Source of the DNA: Pedobacter sp. Leaf170
Lineage (GTDB): Bacteria; Bacteroidota; Bacteroidia; Sphingobacteriales; Sphingobacteriaceae
Direction: 5' to 3'
Length of the DNA: 64,000 nucleotides
Assembly (NCBI RefSeq): GCF_920984665.1
Contig: NZ_CAKLBP010000007.1
Coordinates: 124,001-188,000, forward strand
Below, in pieces: positions 10,130-18,828 of this stretch. The notes below the pieces were generated by a model. That model saw nothing but the letters and a program-made list of their open reading frames with translations. It searched no databases and was not told the origin of the DNA. Within the stretch, counting starts at the first letter, position 1. Each line of letters opens with the position of its first letter. Made by a program: the position numbers and the translations under genes.

Positions 10130-10780
10130 TTATTTATCCATCAAGAGATTAACCAATTCTTTAAGTTCTTCAATTTCTTGCTCTAACTTCAATATACGAT
10201 TTTCCAACTCTTCGCTGGGTTGGGAAATTGTTTTTTCTACAGTTTGATGTTCTGGTTCAGAAACTTCTGGTTGCTCACCAAACAAATGGATAAATCTCGC
10301 TTCCTTTTGTCCGGGTTTTTTAGCCTGTAATTTAACAAAAGCAGGCTCTTCTTCCGAAAGCTTTTGCAACTGTTCTACAATATCTTCAATACTATCAAAT
10401 TCATAAAGTCTGCCAGAATTACTATTGATTTCGCCAGGTGTTAAAGGACCACGTAATAATAATAAGCATAATATTGAAAGCGCTGATGGAAGTAAGGGAT
10501 AAACGATTCCGAGGTTATGTTTATACTTTATTACTCTACTTGAACCCCCTGTGGCGGTTGATATTAATCCTTTAATTTTTAAAGAATTTAAGGTCAACGT
10601 AACAGTTTCTTCATCATAATTTACAACAGGATTTCTCGAACTTTTTTGATTACATGCAGCCGTTAAACTATTTAAAGTCATCGGGTAATAATCTGGTGTA
10701 GTACGGCTTTTCTCAATTAAAGCGCCTAAAACGCGTTGTTCTTCTGCTGATAAATCTGGTAATGGTTTAAAATCTTCCAT
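10130..10780 (-). CDS. YceH family protein (DUF480)
   Basis: A 216-residue protein whose N-terminal 160 residues match the DUF480/YceH family: LSAEEQRVLGALIEKSRTTP, then PMTLNSL and CNQKSSRNPV, which form tandem winged-helix domains in the known structures. The C terminus (about 180-214) is Glu/Leu-rich and likely a coiled coil, a feature of the longer members. The function of the family is not established. It is convergent with fabF, the two stop codons being directly adjacent. Confidence 0.9.
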   Translation of the reverse strand: MEDFKPLPDLSAEEQRVLGALIEKSRTTPDYYPMTLNSLTAACNQKSSRNPVVNYDEETVTLTLNSLKIKGLISTATGGSSRVIKYKHNLGIVYPLLPSALSILCLLLLRGPLTPGEINSNSGRLYEFDSIEDIVEQLQKLSEEEPAFVKLQAKKPGQKEARFIHLFGEQPEVSEPEHQTVEKTISQPSEELENRILKLEQEIEELKELVNLLMDK

Positions 10781-11009
10781 TTGATAAAAGTAGAAATTGA
10801 GATTTCATTTTGGAAATTATTTTCTGTCAACTTGTTACTTTTATTTAATTGACAAAAATTTCTTCACTTCTTTAGTTATGACGATTAGTTAAATATCTGG
10901 ATAAATAGTTGTAAAATCCCTCTTATTAGAATTATTCTAAATTTCTAAATTCCAGGTTTTTACAGTTTAGATTACCGAACTTAGGAGAGCAACATCTCAA
11001 AACAAAAAT

Positions 11010-11633
11010 ATGCAACCATCTGACAAGAAAAGTGCCCAAGGCGATACAAGGAGGGATTTCCTCAAAAAAAGTTCGCTAATTACGGCTATTGCGCTAACGC
11101 CCGGGGTGGCGATTAAAGCGGCAGAAAATCAAGCCGATGAACGTTTCGCCGAACTTTTCGAAAAAATTCCTTTAAACTTAACCGTAAACAATAAAGCCTA
11201 CAAAAGTTCTGTTGAGCCGCGAGTTACACTCTTAGATTATTTAAGAGAAGAATTGCATTTAACAGGTACCAAAAAAGGTTGCGACCATGGGCAGTGTGGA
11301 GCTTGTACCGTGCATGTAAATGGTGAGCGGGTAAATTCTTGTTTGAGCTTAGCGGTGATGAATGAAGGTAAAAAGATTACCACTATTGAAGGTTTAGCCA
11401 ATGGCGATGATTTACACCCAATGCAGGCTGCTTTTATAAAACATGATGGTTTTCAGTGCGGTTATTGCACACCCGGCCAAATTATGTCGGCAGTAGCCTG
11501 TGTTAATGAAGGGCATACAAATTCTCGTGCAGAAATTAGCGAGTATATGAGTGGAAATATTTGTAGATGTGGTGCTTATCCAAATATAGTTGATGCAATT
11601 GTTGAAGTATCGAAAGGAGGAAGCAAAGCATGA
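11010..11633 (+). CDS. paoA: Aldehyde oxidoreductase 2Fe-2S subunit, PaoA-like
   Basis: Small subunit of a xanthine-oxidase-family molybdenum enzyme, 207 residues. A twin-arginine signal RRDFLKK (Arg14-Arg15) followed by a hydrophobic stretch indicates Tat export of the folded complex to the periplasm. The plant-type [2Fe-2S] cluster ligands are Cys91, Cys96, Cys99 and Cys111; the second cluster uses Cys150, Cys153, Cys185 and Cys187 in CGYC and CRCG. It passes electrons from the molybdenum centre to the FAD subunit. The next gene overlaps it by four bases (ATGA), so the subunits are translationally coupled. The best known homologue is E. coli PaoABC, which oxidises aromatic aldehydes; the substrate here is inferred only by family. 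Confidence 0.9.
   Translation: MQPSDKKSAQGDTRRDFLKKSSLITAIALTPGVAIKAAENQADERFAELFEKIPLNLTVNNKAYKSSVEPRVTLLDYLREELHLTGTKKGCDHGQCGACTVHVNGERVNSCLSLAVMNEGKKITTIEGLANGDDLHPMQAAFIKHDGFQCGYCTPGQIMSAVACVNEGHTNSRAEISEYMSGNICRCGAYPNIVDAIVEVSKGGSKA
11613..11620 (+). promoter_or_regulatory. Strong Shine-Dalgarno before the paoB-like start
   Basis: AAAGGAGG lies nine bases before the ATG at 11630, inside the end of the paoA-like gene. Such a strong site is rare in this AT-rich Bacteroidota-type DNA and supports the overlapping ATG as the true start. Confidence 0.5.
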
Positions 11634-12613
11634 TAAACTTTCAATATCTCCGCACAACTTCTGCTAAATCTGCTTTAGCTTTATTGCTTAAAGATAAAAA
11701 CTCAAAGTTTATTGCCGGTGGCACAAACCTAATCGATTTAATGAAGCGTGGTGTAACATCGCCAGAAAAATTAATCGATATCAACCATGTTCCGCTAAAG
11801 CAAATTGAACTGGTTGGCAATAAAATTATTATTGGTGCATTAGCTTCAAATACGGCTGTTGCAGAAAATTCACTGATTAAAGAAAAGCTTCCACTATTGG
11901 CCATGGCCTTAAATGCAGGTGCATCTGCCCAATTACGCAATGTTGCAACAGTTGGTGGAAATATGATGCAGCGAACCCGATGTGGATATTTTTATGACAC
12001 CGAAATGCCTTGCAATAAGCGTGTACCTGGCTCGGGTTGCGCGGCTGTTGGTGGTTTTAATCGTATGCATGCCATTTTTGGAACATCGGATAAATGCATC
12101 GCAGTTCATCCAAGTGATATGTGCGTAGCTTTAGTTGCTTTAGATGCAGTGGTTGTTGTAGCTAATCAAAAAGGTGAACGTAAAATTTTGTTTAAAGATT
12201 TTCATCGCCTTGCGGGAGATACCCCTCAACTAGATAACAACTTAAAAACCGATGAGATGATTATTCGCCTGGAAATCCCAGCAAATAATCTGGGTAAAAA
12301 TTCAAATTACTTAAAGGTTAGAGACAGGGCATCTTATGCGTTTGCATTGGTTTCTGTAGCTGTAGGTTTGGAAATTTCAAACGGAAAAATAAGCGATGTT
12401 CGCTTGGCCATGGGTGGTGTTGCACACAAACCCTGGCGCTTAACTGAAGCCGAAGATTTCTTGAAAGGGAAAGATGCCAGTATCGAAAATTTTGAACAAG
12501 CTTCGAAACTGGCAATGAAAGGAGCAAAAGGATTTGGTGAAAACGATTTTAAGCTCCAAATGGCGCCTAATACAATTATTGAGGCTTTAACTGTTGCAAA
12601 ATCTAAAGCATAA
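11630..12613 (+). CDS. paoB: Aldehyde oxidoreductase FAD-binding subunit, PaoB-like
   Basis: Middle subunit (327 residues) of the molybdenum aldehyde oxidoreductase, carrying FAD. The flavin-binding loops KFIAGGTNLIDLMKRG (near 26-41) and RNVATVGGNMMQRTRC (near 103-118) are clear. Four cysteines at 118, 128, 137 and 156 sit in a segment (PCNKRVPGSGCAA) that matches the extra [4Fe-4S] insertion of E. coli PaoB and is absent from ordinary xanthine dehydrogenase FAD subunits. This is the best evidence for a PaoABC-type enzyme. It overlaps the upstream gene by four bases and ends two bases before the large subunit start. Confidence 0.9.
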   Translation: MINFQYLRTTSAKSALALLLKDKNSKFIAGGTNLIDLMKRGVTSPEKLIDINHVPLKQIELVGNKIIIGALASNTAVAENSLIKEKLPLLAMALNAGASAQLRNVATVGGNMMQRTRCGYFYDTEMPCNKRVPGSGCAAVGGFNRMHAIFGTSDKCIAVHPSDMCVALVALDAVVVVANQKGERKILFKDFHRLAGDTPQLDNNLKTDEMIIRLEIPANNLGKNSNYLKVRDRASYAFALVSVAVGLEISNGKISDVRLAMGGVAHKPWRLTEAEDFLKGKDASIENFEQASKLAMKGAKGFGENDFKLQMAPNTIIEALTVAKSKA

Positions 12614-12615
12614 CC

Positions 12616-14742
12616 ATGGAAAACAGATTTATAAATGATGAAAACGACCGTGTGGATGGCGTTTACAAGGTTACAGGAAAAGCTAAATATTTTGCAGAAT
12701 ACGAATTGCCTGGTTTAACTTATGGTGTTTTAGTTACCAGTACCGTTACTAAAGGGAAAATTACTGCGTTAGATACCAAAGCCGCAGAAAAGGCACCGGG
12801 CGTGATTGCGGTTTTATCTCACTTAAATAAACCTTCGGCGCCTGCCTATGAACAAGAAGGCGGACCTGCAATGAAGATTTTTTATACGGATAAAATATTC
12901 TTTAATGGGCAGCCAATTGCAATTGTAGTTGCTAATACCTTTGAAAGGGCAACTTATGCGGCATCTTTAGTGAAAGCATCATACGCAAAAGAAGAATTTA
13001 ATACAGATTTTGAAAAGGCAATATCTGATGCAAAAGCCAAGAAATTACAAGGTCAACCTGATTATAAGCGTGGAATAGAGAATGCTTACAAAACGGCAGA
13101 AGTACAAATTGAAGCTAAATATCATTTGCCAATAGAAACGCATAATCCAATGGAGTTACATGGGATTATTGCCGATTGGCGCCCAAATAACCAAGTAACG
13201 GTTTATGCAAAAACGCAAGGTGTAAAGGCCACACAAGGAACAATTGCAAATGTGTTTAAAATCCCGATTGAGAACATCCAAGTTAATTCTGAATTTGTTG
13301 GTGGCGGTTTTGGGATGGCTTTAAGGACATGGCCAGCAGAAATTGCAGCGGTAATGGCATCAAAACATATCTCTAAGCCGGTAAAGTTGGTTATCACACG
13401 GATGCAAATGTTTACGATGGTTGGTAATCGTCCGGCCGCTGTACAAACCATTGGTTTAGGTGCCAGTAAAGATGGTAAACTAACCGGAATTACACATCGG
13501 GCTTTTGGCGAAACCTCGGCTTATGAAAACTTTACCGAAGGTGTGGTAAACATGGCAAAATTTATGTATCAATGCGAAAACGTAAACACACAATATACTG
13601 TTGTTCCGCTTGATTTAGGTGTTCCGATTTGGATGCGTGGACCTGGGGAAGCAACCGGAGCTTTTGCTTTGGAAAGTGCCATTGATGAAATGGCTCATGC
13701 TTTGGATATGGACCCGCTGGAATTTAGAATTAAAAACGACCCTGAAAAAGATCAGCAAAGAAATAAACCTTTTTCTGATAAAAATATTAAGGAAGCTTAT
13801 CGTGTTGGTGCGCAAAAAATAGGCTGGAGTGAGCGAAAAAATAAACCAGGCAGTTTAGTTGATGGTCAATGGAAATATGGTTATGGTGTAAGTATTGGCG
13901 TTTTCAATGCAAATAGAGGTAGGGCAAGTGCAAAAGGAATTTTAAAAGCTGATGGTACATTGGTTTTGCAAAGTGCCACAAGTGATATCGGGCCGGGTAC
14001 AGGAACGGGAATGACTCTTATCGCCAGTAAACTATTAAATATTCCGGTTGAAAACATAAAATTTGAATTAGGAGATTCTTCACTTCCACCAGCACCAAGT
14101 CAGGGTGGTTCGGCAACACTTTCTACTGTTGGTTCGGCTGTAAATGATGTTTGTTTAAGCTTAAAATCTACAATTGCAGAGCTTGCAGCCAATTCCAATA
14201 TGGATGCGACATCAAACTTTGTTGATGTACTCAAGAAAAATAATTTACCATCAATTGAAGTAACCAAACAATCGCAAGGTGGCAAGGAACGTGATGAATA
14301 TTCGATGTATTCCTTTTCAATCCACTTTGTGAAAGTAAAAGTACATAGCCTGACTGGTGTTGTAAAGGTTGATAAAATTGTTTCAATAGGTGATTCGGGA
14401 ACAATTGTAAGCCCGAAAACGGCCAGAAGCCAAATGGTTGGTGGTGCAGTTGGAGGTGTAGGCATGGCATTACATGAAGAAGCCGTAATCGACCATCGTT
14501 ATGGAAGATACATCAATAACAATTTTGCTGATTACCATGTTCCTGTAAATGCAGATATTCCTGAAATTGAAGTGCATTTCATCAATAAACCAGATCCGCA
14601 TATTAACCCTATGGGTGCAAAAGGAATGGGAGAGATTGCATTGATTGGATTTTCTGCCGCCGTTGCTAACGCAGTATTTAATGCAACTGGTAAAAGGATA
14701 AGATCGTTACCAATAACGCCTGATAAGGTTTTGGCAGGATAA
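12616..14742 (+). CDS. paoC: Aldehyde oxidoreductase molybdenum-binding subunit, PaoC-like
   Basis: The 708-residue catalytic subunit binds the molybdopterin cofactor and hydroxylates the aldehyde to the carboxylic acid. Family motifs seen are VGGGFGMALR near residue 230, the RGPGEATGAFALES segment near 340, GPGTGTGMT near 460, and the catalytic Glu at about residue 673 in GAKGMGEIAL. It has no signal peptide, as expected if it is co-exported with the Tat-bearing small subunit. It starts two bases after the FAD subunit. No XdhC-like cofactor-insertion chaperone is encoded next to it in this window, although E. coli has one (PaoD). Confidence 0.92.
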   Translation: MENRFINDENDRVDGVYKVTGKAKYFAEYELPGLTYGVLVTSTVTKGKITALDTKAAEKAPGVIAVLSHLNKPSAPAYEQEGGPAMKIFYTDKIFFNGQPIAIVVANTFERATYAASLVKASYAKEEFNTDFEKAISDAKAKKLQGQPDYKRGIENAYKTAEVQIEAKYHLPIETHNPMELHGIIADWRPNNQVTVYAKTQGVKATQGTIANVFKIPIENIQVNSEFVGGGFGMALRTWPAEIAAVMASKHISKPVKLVITRMQMFTMVGNRPAAVQTIGLGASKDGKLTGITHRAFGETSAYENFTEGVVNMAKFMYQCENVNTQYTVVPLDLGVPIWMRGPGEATGAFALESAIDEMAHALDMDPLEFRIKNDPEKDQQRNKPFSDKNIKEAYRVGAQKIGWSERKNKPGSLVDGQWKYGYGVSIGVFNANRGRASAKGILKADGTLVLQSATSDIGPGTGTGMTLIASKLLNIPVENIKFELGDSSLPPAPSQGGSATLSTVGSAVNDVCLSLKSTIAELAANSNMDATSNFVDVLKKNNLPSIEVTKQSQGGKERDEYSMYSFSIHFVKVKVHSLTGVVKVDKIVSIGDSGTIVSPKTARSQMVGGAVGGVGMALHEEAVIDHRYGRYINNNFADYHVPVNADIPEIEVHFINKPDPHINPMGAKGMGEIALIGFSAAVANAVFNATGKRIRSLPITPDKVLAG

Positions 14743-14755
14743 TTTTACATACTTT

Positions 14756-14790
14756 TAACGCTTTTAGATCGCTTCGTACCTCACAATGAC
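14756..14790 (+). repeat. Dispersed repeat copy
   Basis: These 35 bases differ at only four positions from 24196-24230. The shared core is GCTTCGTNCCTCNCAATGAC. It lies in the 86-base gap between the molybdenum oxidoreductase operon and the alcohol dehydrogenase. This copy has no obvious partner arm. Confidence 0.65.
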
Positions 14791-14828
14791 GACTCATTTA
14801 TTTAGCTTTGAATTTTAAAAAATAATAT

Positions 14829-15875
14829 ATGATAGCTGCAAAAGGATATGCTGTTCACAGCCAAACCGATAAATTGGCTCCATGGAACTTCGAAAGAAGA
14901 AATGTTGGACCAAAAGATGTTTTAATTGAAATTTTATTCAGTGGAATTTGCCACTCAGATATTCACCAGGTACGTAGTGAATGGGGACCGGCTCGTTATC
15001 CGATGGTTCCCGGACATGAAATTGTTGGTCGCATAACCGAAGTTGGCACTGATGTTACCAAATTTAAAGTTGGTGAGTTAGCGGGCATTGGTTGCATGGT
15101 TGATAGCTGTAAAGAATGCCCGACATGTAAAGGCGGCCAGGAACAATTTTGCGAAAATGGTGAAACCGTTTGGACTTACAACAGCTTAGAACGTGATAAA
15201 AAGACACCAACTTATGGTGGTTACTCAAATAAGATTGTTTGTACAGAAGAATTTGTGGTAAGTGTTTCTGAGAAATTACCTTTAGAAGGGGTTGCCCCAT
15301 TGCTTTGTGCTGGAATTACAACTTATTCACCCATTAAAAGATGGGGCATTAAAAAAGGACACAAAGTTGCCGTATTAGGTTTAGGTGGCTTGGGGCACAT
15401 GGCAGTTAAATTTGCTGTTGCATTTGGTGCTGATGTTACGGTTTTAAGTACCTCACCATCAAAAGAGGGAGATGCTAAAAAACTTGGTGCACATCACTTT
15501 GTAATTACAAAAGACCCTGAAGAATTGAAAAAATACGCTAAGCATTTCGATTTTATCATTGATTCAGTTTCTGCTCCGCATGATTATGAAATGTATTTAA
15601 AGTTGCTTAATGTTAATGGCGTACACATTTGCGTTGGTTTGCCACCAGAACCTTTAAAATTTCCAGGTTCTGCTTTAATGCAAGGAAACAGAGCACTTAC
15701 AGCATCGAGCATTGGCGGTATTGAGGAAACTCAGGAAATGTTAGATTTTTGTGCAGAACACAATATTGTTTCAGATGTTGAAGTAATTAACATCAATTAT
15801 GTTAACGAAGCCTATGAACGTGTTTTAGGTAGTGACGTAAAGTATCGTTTCGTAATAGATATGGCTACTGTTTAG
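14829..15875 (+). CDS. Zinc-dependent NAD(P) alcohol dehydrogenase
   Basis: A 348-residue medium-chain dehydrogenase of the cinnamyl-alcohol dehydrogenase/YahK group. Catalytic zinc ligands are Cys41 in GICHSDIH, His63-Glu64 in PGHEIVG and Cys160; the structural zinc is bound by Cys94, Cys97, Cys100 and Cys108. The cofactor motif GLGGLGH begins at 184, and Ser-rich STSPSK after the second strand suggests NADP preference. It reversibly converts aldehydes to primary alcohols. It follows the Pao-like operon by 86 bases containing a repeat, so a joint role in alcohol and aldehyde turnover is plausible but not proven. A good terminator follows. Confidence 0.92.
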   Translation: MIAAKGYAVHSQTDKLAPWNFERRNVGPKDVLIEILFSGICHSDIHQVRSEWGPARYPMVPGHEIVGRITEVGTDVTKFKVGELAGIGCMVDSCKECPTCKGGQEQFCENGETVWTYNSLERDKKTPTYGGYSNKIVCTEEFVVSVSEKLPLEGVAPLLCAGITTYSPIKRWGIKKGHKVAVLGLGGLGHMAVKFAVAFGADVTVLSTSPSKEGDAKKLGAHHFVITKDPEELKKYAKHFDFIIDSVSAPHDYEMYLKLLNVNGVHICVGLPPEPLKFPGSALMQGNRALTASSIGGIEETQEMLDFCAEHNIVSDVEVININYVNEAYERVLGSDVKYRFVIDMATV

Positions 15876-15896
15876 AAAATCTAAATGTTAGGTTAC

Positions 15897-15929
15897 AAAA
15901 AAGGCGTTCCGATATTGGAACGCCTTTTT
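15897..15929 (+). terminator. Intrinsic terminator after alcohol dehydrogenase
   Basis: A perfect 10-base stem (15901-15910 with 15917-15926), a six-base loop and a T tract. The A tract on the left allows it to act on the opposite strand for the subtilase gene as well. The core GCGTTCC/GGAACGC recurs in the terminator at 39427-39467. Confidence 0.85.
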
Positions 15930-15964
15930 CGTTAGTGTGCAAACTTATTTATCGAAAGTTTATT

Positions 15965-17557
15965 CTAGTAAGTTGCTGCTAATTTTAATGCATTGTATGT
16001 ATTTACGATACCACCACTAATTGATAAATCAGAGAATGGAACAGAAACTGTTTCGCCATTTTCATCTTCGCCTTTTTTGTAAGATACGTTGTGATTTACT
16101 TTAGTTACTGATTTCAAGATTATCTCTTTTACTTGTGCTGCACTTAATTTAGGATAATAAGAACGAATTAATCCAGCTAAACCAGCAACCACCGGAGAAG
16201 CCATACTTGTTCCATTTTGTTCTTTGTATTTTGAACCTGGTATAGTTGAATATATTTTAACACCTGGCGCAAAAACATCAACCTGAGTTTTACCAAAGTT
16301 TGAGAAGCTGGCTTTTAAAGTCTCATCATCTTTTGGTCCGGAAGCACCAACAGTTATCCATGATGCAATGGTTTTTTCATCCAAACCCTTATGATTTGGA
16401 AAGTTGTTTTCCGTATCAATATCTTTATTTTCGTTTCCTGCGGCTTGTACCAGTAAAACATCTTTTGAAGCCGCATATTTCATAGCATCGTTAACAACAG
16501 CCTTATTCCAGGTGTACGCTTTACCGAAGCTCATATTAATAACTTTTGCACCGTTATCAACCGCATAGCGGATACCGTTTGCAACATCTTTATCACGCTC
16601 ATCGCCGTTTGGCGTTACACGTACACCCATAATAACAACATTATCAGCAACGCCTAAAATTCCTAATTTGTTGGTTCTGTCTGCTGCAATAATGCCGGAT
16701 ACGTGTGTACCATGAGTCGCATCAGGACCTTTAACATCATTATTTCCATAAAATTTTTCTGTATCATCATTTTGATTATCTCCAACAATGCTTCTTGGGT
16801 CGTAACTTACATTAAGGTTGTATTCTACCTGCTCTGAATAATATTTTACGCCTTCAGTAATTTGTGATTCGTAAAATTCAGAGAATGTAGTCTTCTTTAA
16901 TTCATCAGATAATACTTCCTGAATACGTGCATCTGCATTAGTAGCAGGTTTAAAATTTGCAAAATCTTCTGCTGTTGGATTGGTTTTGCCAATTTTCTTA
17001 ACAACATTATCTAAAGCGTTTTTAAATCCGGTTAAACCAGCTAAGTTTTGGTTAGCCTCTCCTAATTTTTGCTCTAAATCAGAACGCATTAGTTTAAACG
17101 CTTCGTAATCTTTCTTGTCTTTCTCGCTAACATTTGCATCTGTAACGTTTGCAAATCTAACTTGGTCGCGTCTAACCATTCTGGTTAATTCTAAAGTTTC
17201 ATGGTCTACAGAACCTTTAGGGCCGCCAATGAAATTCCAGCCATGAATATCATCTATGTAACCATTTTTATCGTCATCTTTTCCATTACCAGCAATTTCT
17301 TTAGCGTTAACCCACATAATTCTTTTCAAATCTTCATGAGTTGCATCTACACCGCCATCGTTTACAGCAACAATTACTTTTGTAGATTTTTTGCCTTTTA
17401 GAAGCTCTTTATATGCTTTTTCGGTACTTATTCCGAAAGTAGAATCGGTTTTTAAATCAAGATTTTGCCAGTTAGTTTTCTGAGCAAATGCAAGGTATGG
17501 CAAGGCGCTAATCAATGCGATATAGAATACCGACTTGCAAATTTTATTCGTGTTCAT
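15965..17557 (-). CDS. S8 family serine peptidase (subtilase), secreted
   Basis: A 530-residue exported subtilase with a signal peptide (about 1-25, ending LAFAQ). The catalytic triad is Asp67 in AVNDGGVD, His282 in THGTHVSG and Ser451 in NGTSMASP, with the oxyanion Asn in QAAGNEN near 374. The Asp-to-His distance is about 215 residues, far longer than in subtilisin; the insertion (about 115-250) is Lys/Glu-rich and probably a helical subdomain found in a Bacteroidota group. There is no C-terminal secretion domain. A promoter-like pair of elements lies just upstream. Likely a periplasmic or extracellular protease; substrate unknown. Confidence 0.93.
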   Translation of the reverse strand: MNTNKICKSVFYIALISALPYLAFAQKTNWQNLDLKTDSTFGISTEKAYKELLKGKKSTKVIVAVNDGGVDATHEDLKRIMWVNAKEIAGNGKDDDKNGYIDDIHGWNFIGGPKGSVDHETLELTRMVRRDQVRFANVTDANVSEKDKKDYEAFKLMRSDLEQKLGEANQNLAGLTGFKNALDNVVKKIGKTNPTAEDFANFKPATNADARIQEVLSDELKKTTFSEFYESQITEGVKYYSEQVEYNLNVSYDPRSIVGDNQNDDTEKFYGNNDVKGPDATHGTHVSGIIAADRTNKLGILGVADNVVIMGVRVTPNGDERDKDVANGIRYAVDNGAKVINMSFGKAYTWNKAVVNDAMKYAASKDVLLVQAAGNENKDIDTENNFPNHKGLDEKTIASWITVGASGPKDDETLKASFSNFGKTQVDVFAPGVKIYSTIPGSKYKEQNGTSMASPVVAGLAGLIRSYYPKLSAAQVKEIILKSVTKVNHNVSYKKGEDENGETVSVPFSDLSISGGIVNTYNALKLAATY

Positions 17558-17584
17558 TAATGTGTTTTTTTTGTAATTAACGGG

Positions 17585-17614
17585 AAAATATAGCTTTAAT
17601 TTTCTTAAACCAAA
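17585..17614 (-). promoter_or_regulatory. Bacteroidota-type promoter of the subtilase gene
   Basis: On the minus strand TTTG (17614-17611) and TATATTTT (17592-17585) are separated by 18 bases. This resembles the Bacteroidota consensus TTTG / TAnnTTTG except for the last base. It would place the transcript start about 20 bases before the ATG at 17557. Confidence 0.4.
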
Positions 17615-17656
17615 ATTTGATTAAAATTTATTTTTTTTATGACGGTTGCAAAATAA

Positions 17657-17690
17657 AAAATCCTGCACTTTTGGCAAGAAGCAGGATTTT
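17657..17690 (-). terminator. Intrinsic terminator after DUF4142 gene
   Basis: A perfect 10-base inverted repeat (17657-17666 and 17681-17690) around a 14-base loop. On the minus strand it is followed by TTTTTATTTT. It lies 18 bases after the DUF4142 stop. Confidence 0.8.
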
Positions 17691-17708
17691 CTGATATTTA
17701 ATTGTTTT

Positions 17709-18305
17709 CTATTTCAGGTTGGCTGCAATTTCTTTTGCTTTTACAGTATGCGCTTCAATAACCTTTAATGTATTACTTGCCCAGGTTTTTAATCCGGCAT
17801 CTCTATTTTGTATTCCTTGTTGGAAAAGCGTAACCGTTTTTTCATGATCATTAACCATCATATCAACGTAGTGCTTATCAAAATCAGCGCCTTTCATTTT
17901 TTTCATGGCATCCAAATGAATTTGATCTTCTGCAGGTAATGCATCTGGCGTAATTACTCTTTTTGATTCTGCAAATTCTTTTAATTCTTTGTTAGCTTTG
18001 CTATGGTCAGTAATCATCATTTCAGCAAAACTTTTAATTTCTGTATTAGAAGAATTGTTGAGTGCTACTTTAGCAGCTTCAATTTCCATTATTCCGCCAA
18101 CTGCAGCTTTTCTTAAAAAAGTAGCACCTTCTTCATCTAAACCACTAGCAGTGCTTTCAGCACCAGTTGTATGCGTACCGTTAACCATTGTTGTATCGCC
18201 AGAAACGCTATCTTTTGTAGTTGCAGATTTTTTATCGGCCGTTTGACAAGCCTGAAAAGCCGAAGCTGCCGAAATCGCTACTGCGATAAAGAATATCTTT
18301 TTCAT
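17709..18305 (-). CDS. DUF4142 domain lipoprotein
   Basis: A 198-residue lipoprotein: hydrophobic leader and lipobox FQAC with Cys20, a Ser/Thr/Ala-rich linker, then a helical DUF4142 domain (about 60-195) with ATFLRKAAVGGIMEIEAAK, MITDHSKAN and the HVDMMVNDHEK-like segment. The DUF4142 fold is a four-helix bundle related to ferritin-like proteins, and its conserved His/Asp/Glu residues hint at metal binding, but the function is unestablished. It lies downstream of GNAT and YajQ genes on the same strand, with a 55-base gap, and ends at a strong terminator. Confidence 0.88.
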   Translation of the reverse strand: MKKIFFIAVAISAASAFQACQTADKKSATTKDSVSGDTTMVNGTHTTGAESTASGLDEEGATFLRKAAVGGIMEIEAAKVALNNSSNTEIKSFAEMMITDHSKANKELKEFAESKRVITPDALPAEDQIHLDAMKKMKGADFDKHYVDMMVNDHEKTVTLFQQGIQNRDAGLKTWASNTLKVIEAHTVKAKEIAANLK

Positions 18306-18360
18306 CTATTATGTGTTTTTGTTTTATTGAAAACACGAAAGCAATGAAAAGGTTTTTTTG

Positions 18361-18807
18361 CTACTGGCTACTTTCAGCTTGATAAACATCTGCTACCACA
18401 ATACCCATTTGCCGTTCAGGATTTTGTAAGGCTTTAAATCCAAATTGTTCATACAATCCATGAGCATCTAATGTAGCCAATTGATATCGGCGCAACCCTT
18501 GCAAATCCGGATGAAAAATCATAAAAGACATTAGCTTTTTTGATAAACCTTTTCCACGATGTTCATTTTCTACATAAACATCACAAAGCCAGGCGAAGGT
18601 TGCCTTATCAGTTATCCAGCGGGCAAAGCCAACTTGTTGGTCTTCTTTATAAATTCCAAAGCAAAGCGAATTTTCTATCAAAATTTTAACCCTTTCAAGC
18701 GGGATGTTTTTTGCCCAATAAGATTCTGTACTCAAATTATGTATCGAATCTATCTTTAAAAGGTCTTTGCTATCCGAGAAAATGTAGCCATGTTCTTTTA
18801 TCTGCAT
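18361..18807 (-). CDS. GNAT family N-acetyltransferase
   Basis: A 148-residue single-domain acetyltransferase. The acetyl-CoA pyrophosphate-binding loop is ENEHRGKGLSKKLM (R-G-K-G-L) near residues 82-95, preceded by the WLCDVYV strand. The length is typical of small GNAT enzymes, which transfer an acetyl group to an amine of a small molecule, peptide or protein. The acceptor cannot be deduced. It lies 21 bases after yajQ on the same strand and is probably co-transcribed with it. Confidence 0.88.
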   Translation of the reverse strand: MQIKEHGYIFSDSKDLLKIDSIHNLSTESYWAKNIPLERVKILIENSLCFGIYKEDQQVGFARWITDKATFAWLCDVYVENEHRGKGLSKKLMSFMIFHPDLQGLRRYQLATLDAHGLYEQFGFKALQNPERQMGIVVADVYQAESSQ

Positions 18808-18828
18808 TTTTATAAATTGATGTACAAT

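Noticed and set aside
14100..14465. Long antisense frames opposite the molybdenum subunit
   Set aside because: Shadow of the paoC-like gene: no recognisable protein, low-complexity Pro/Thr/Leu composition, no start context.
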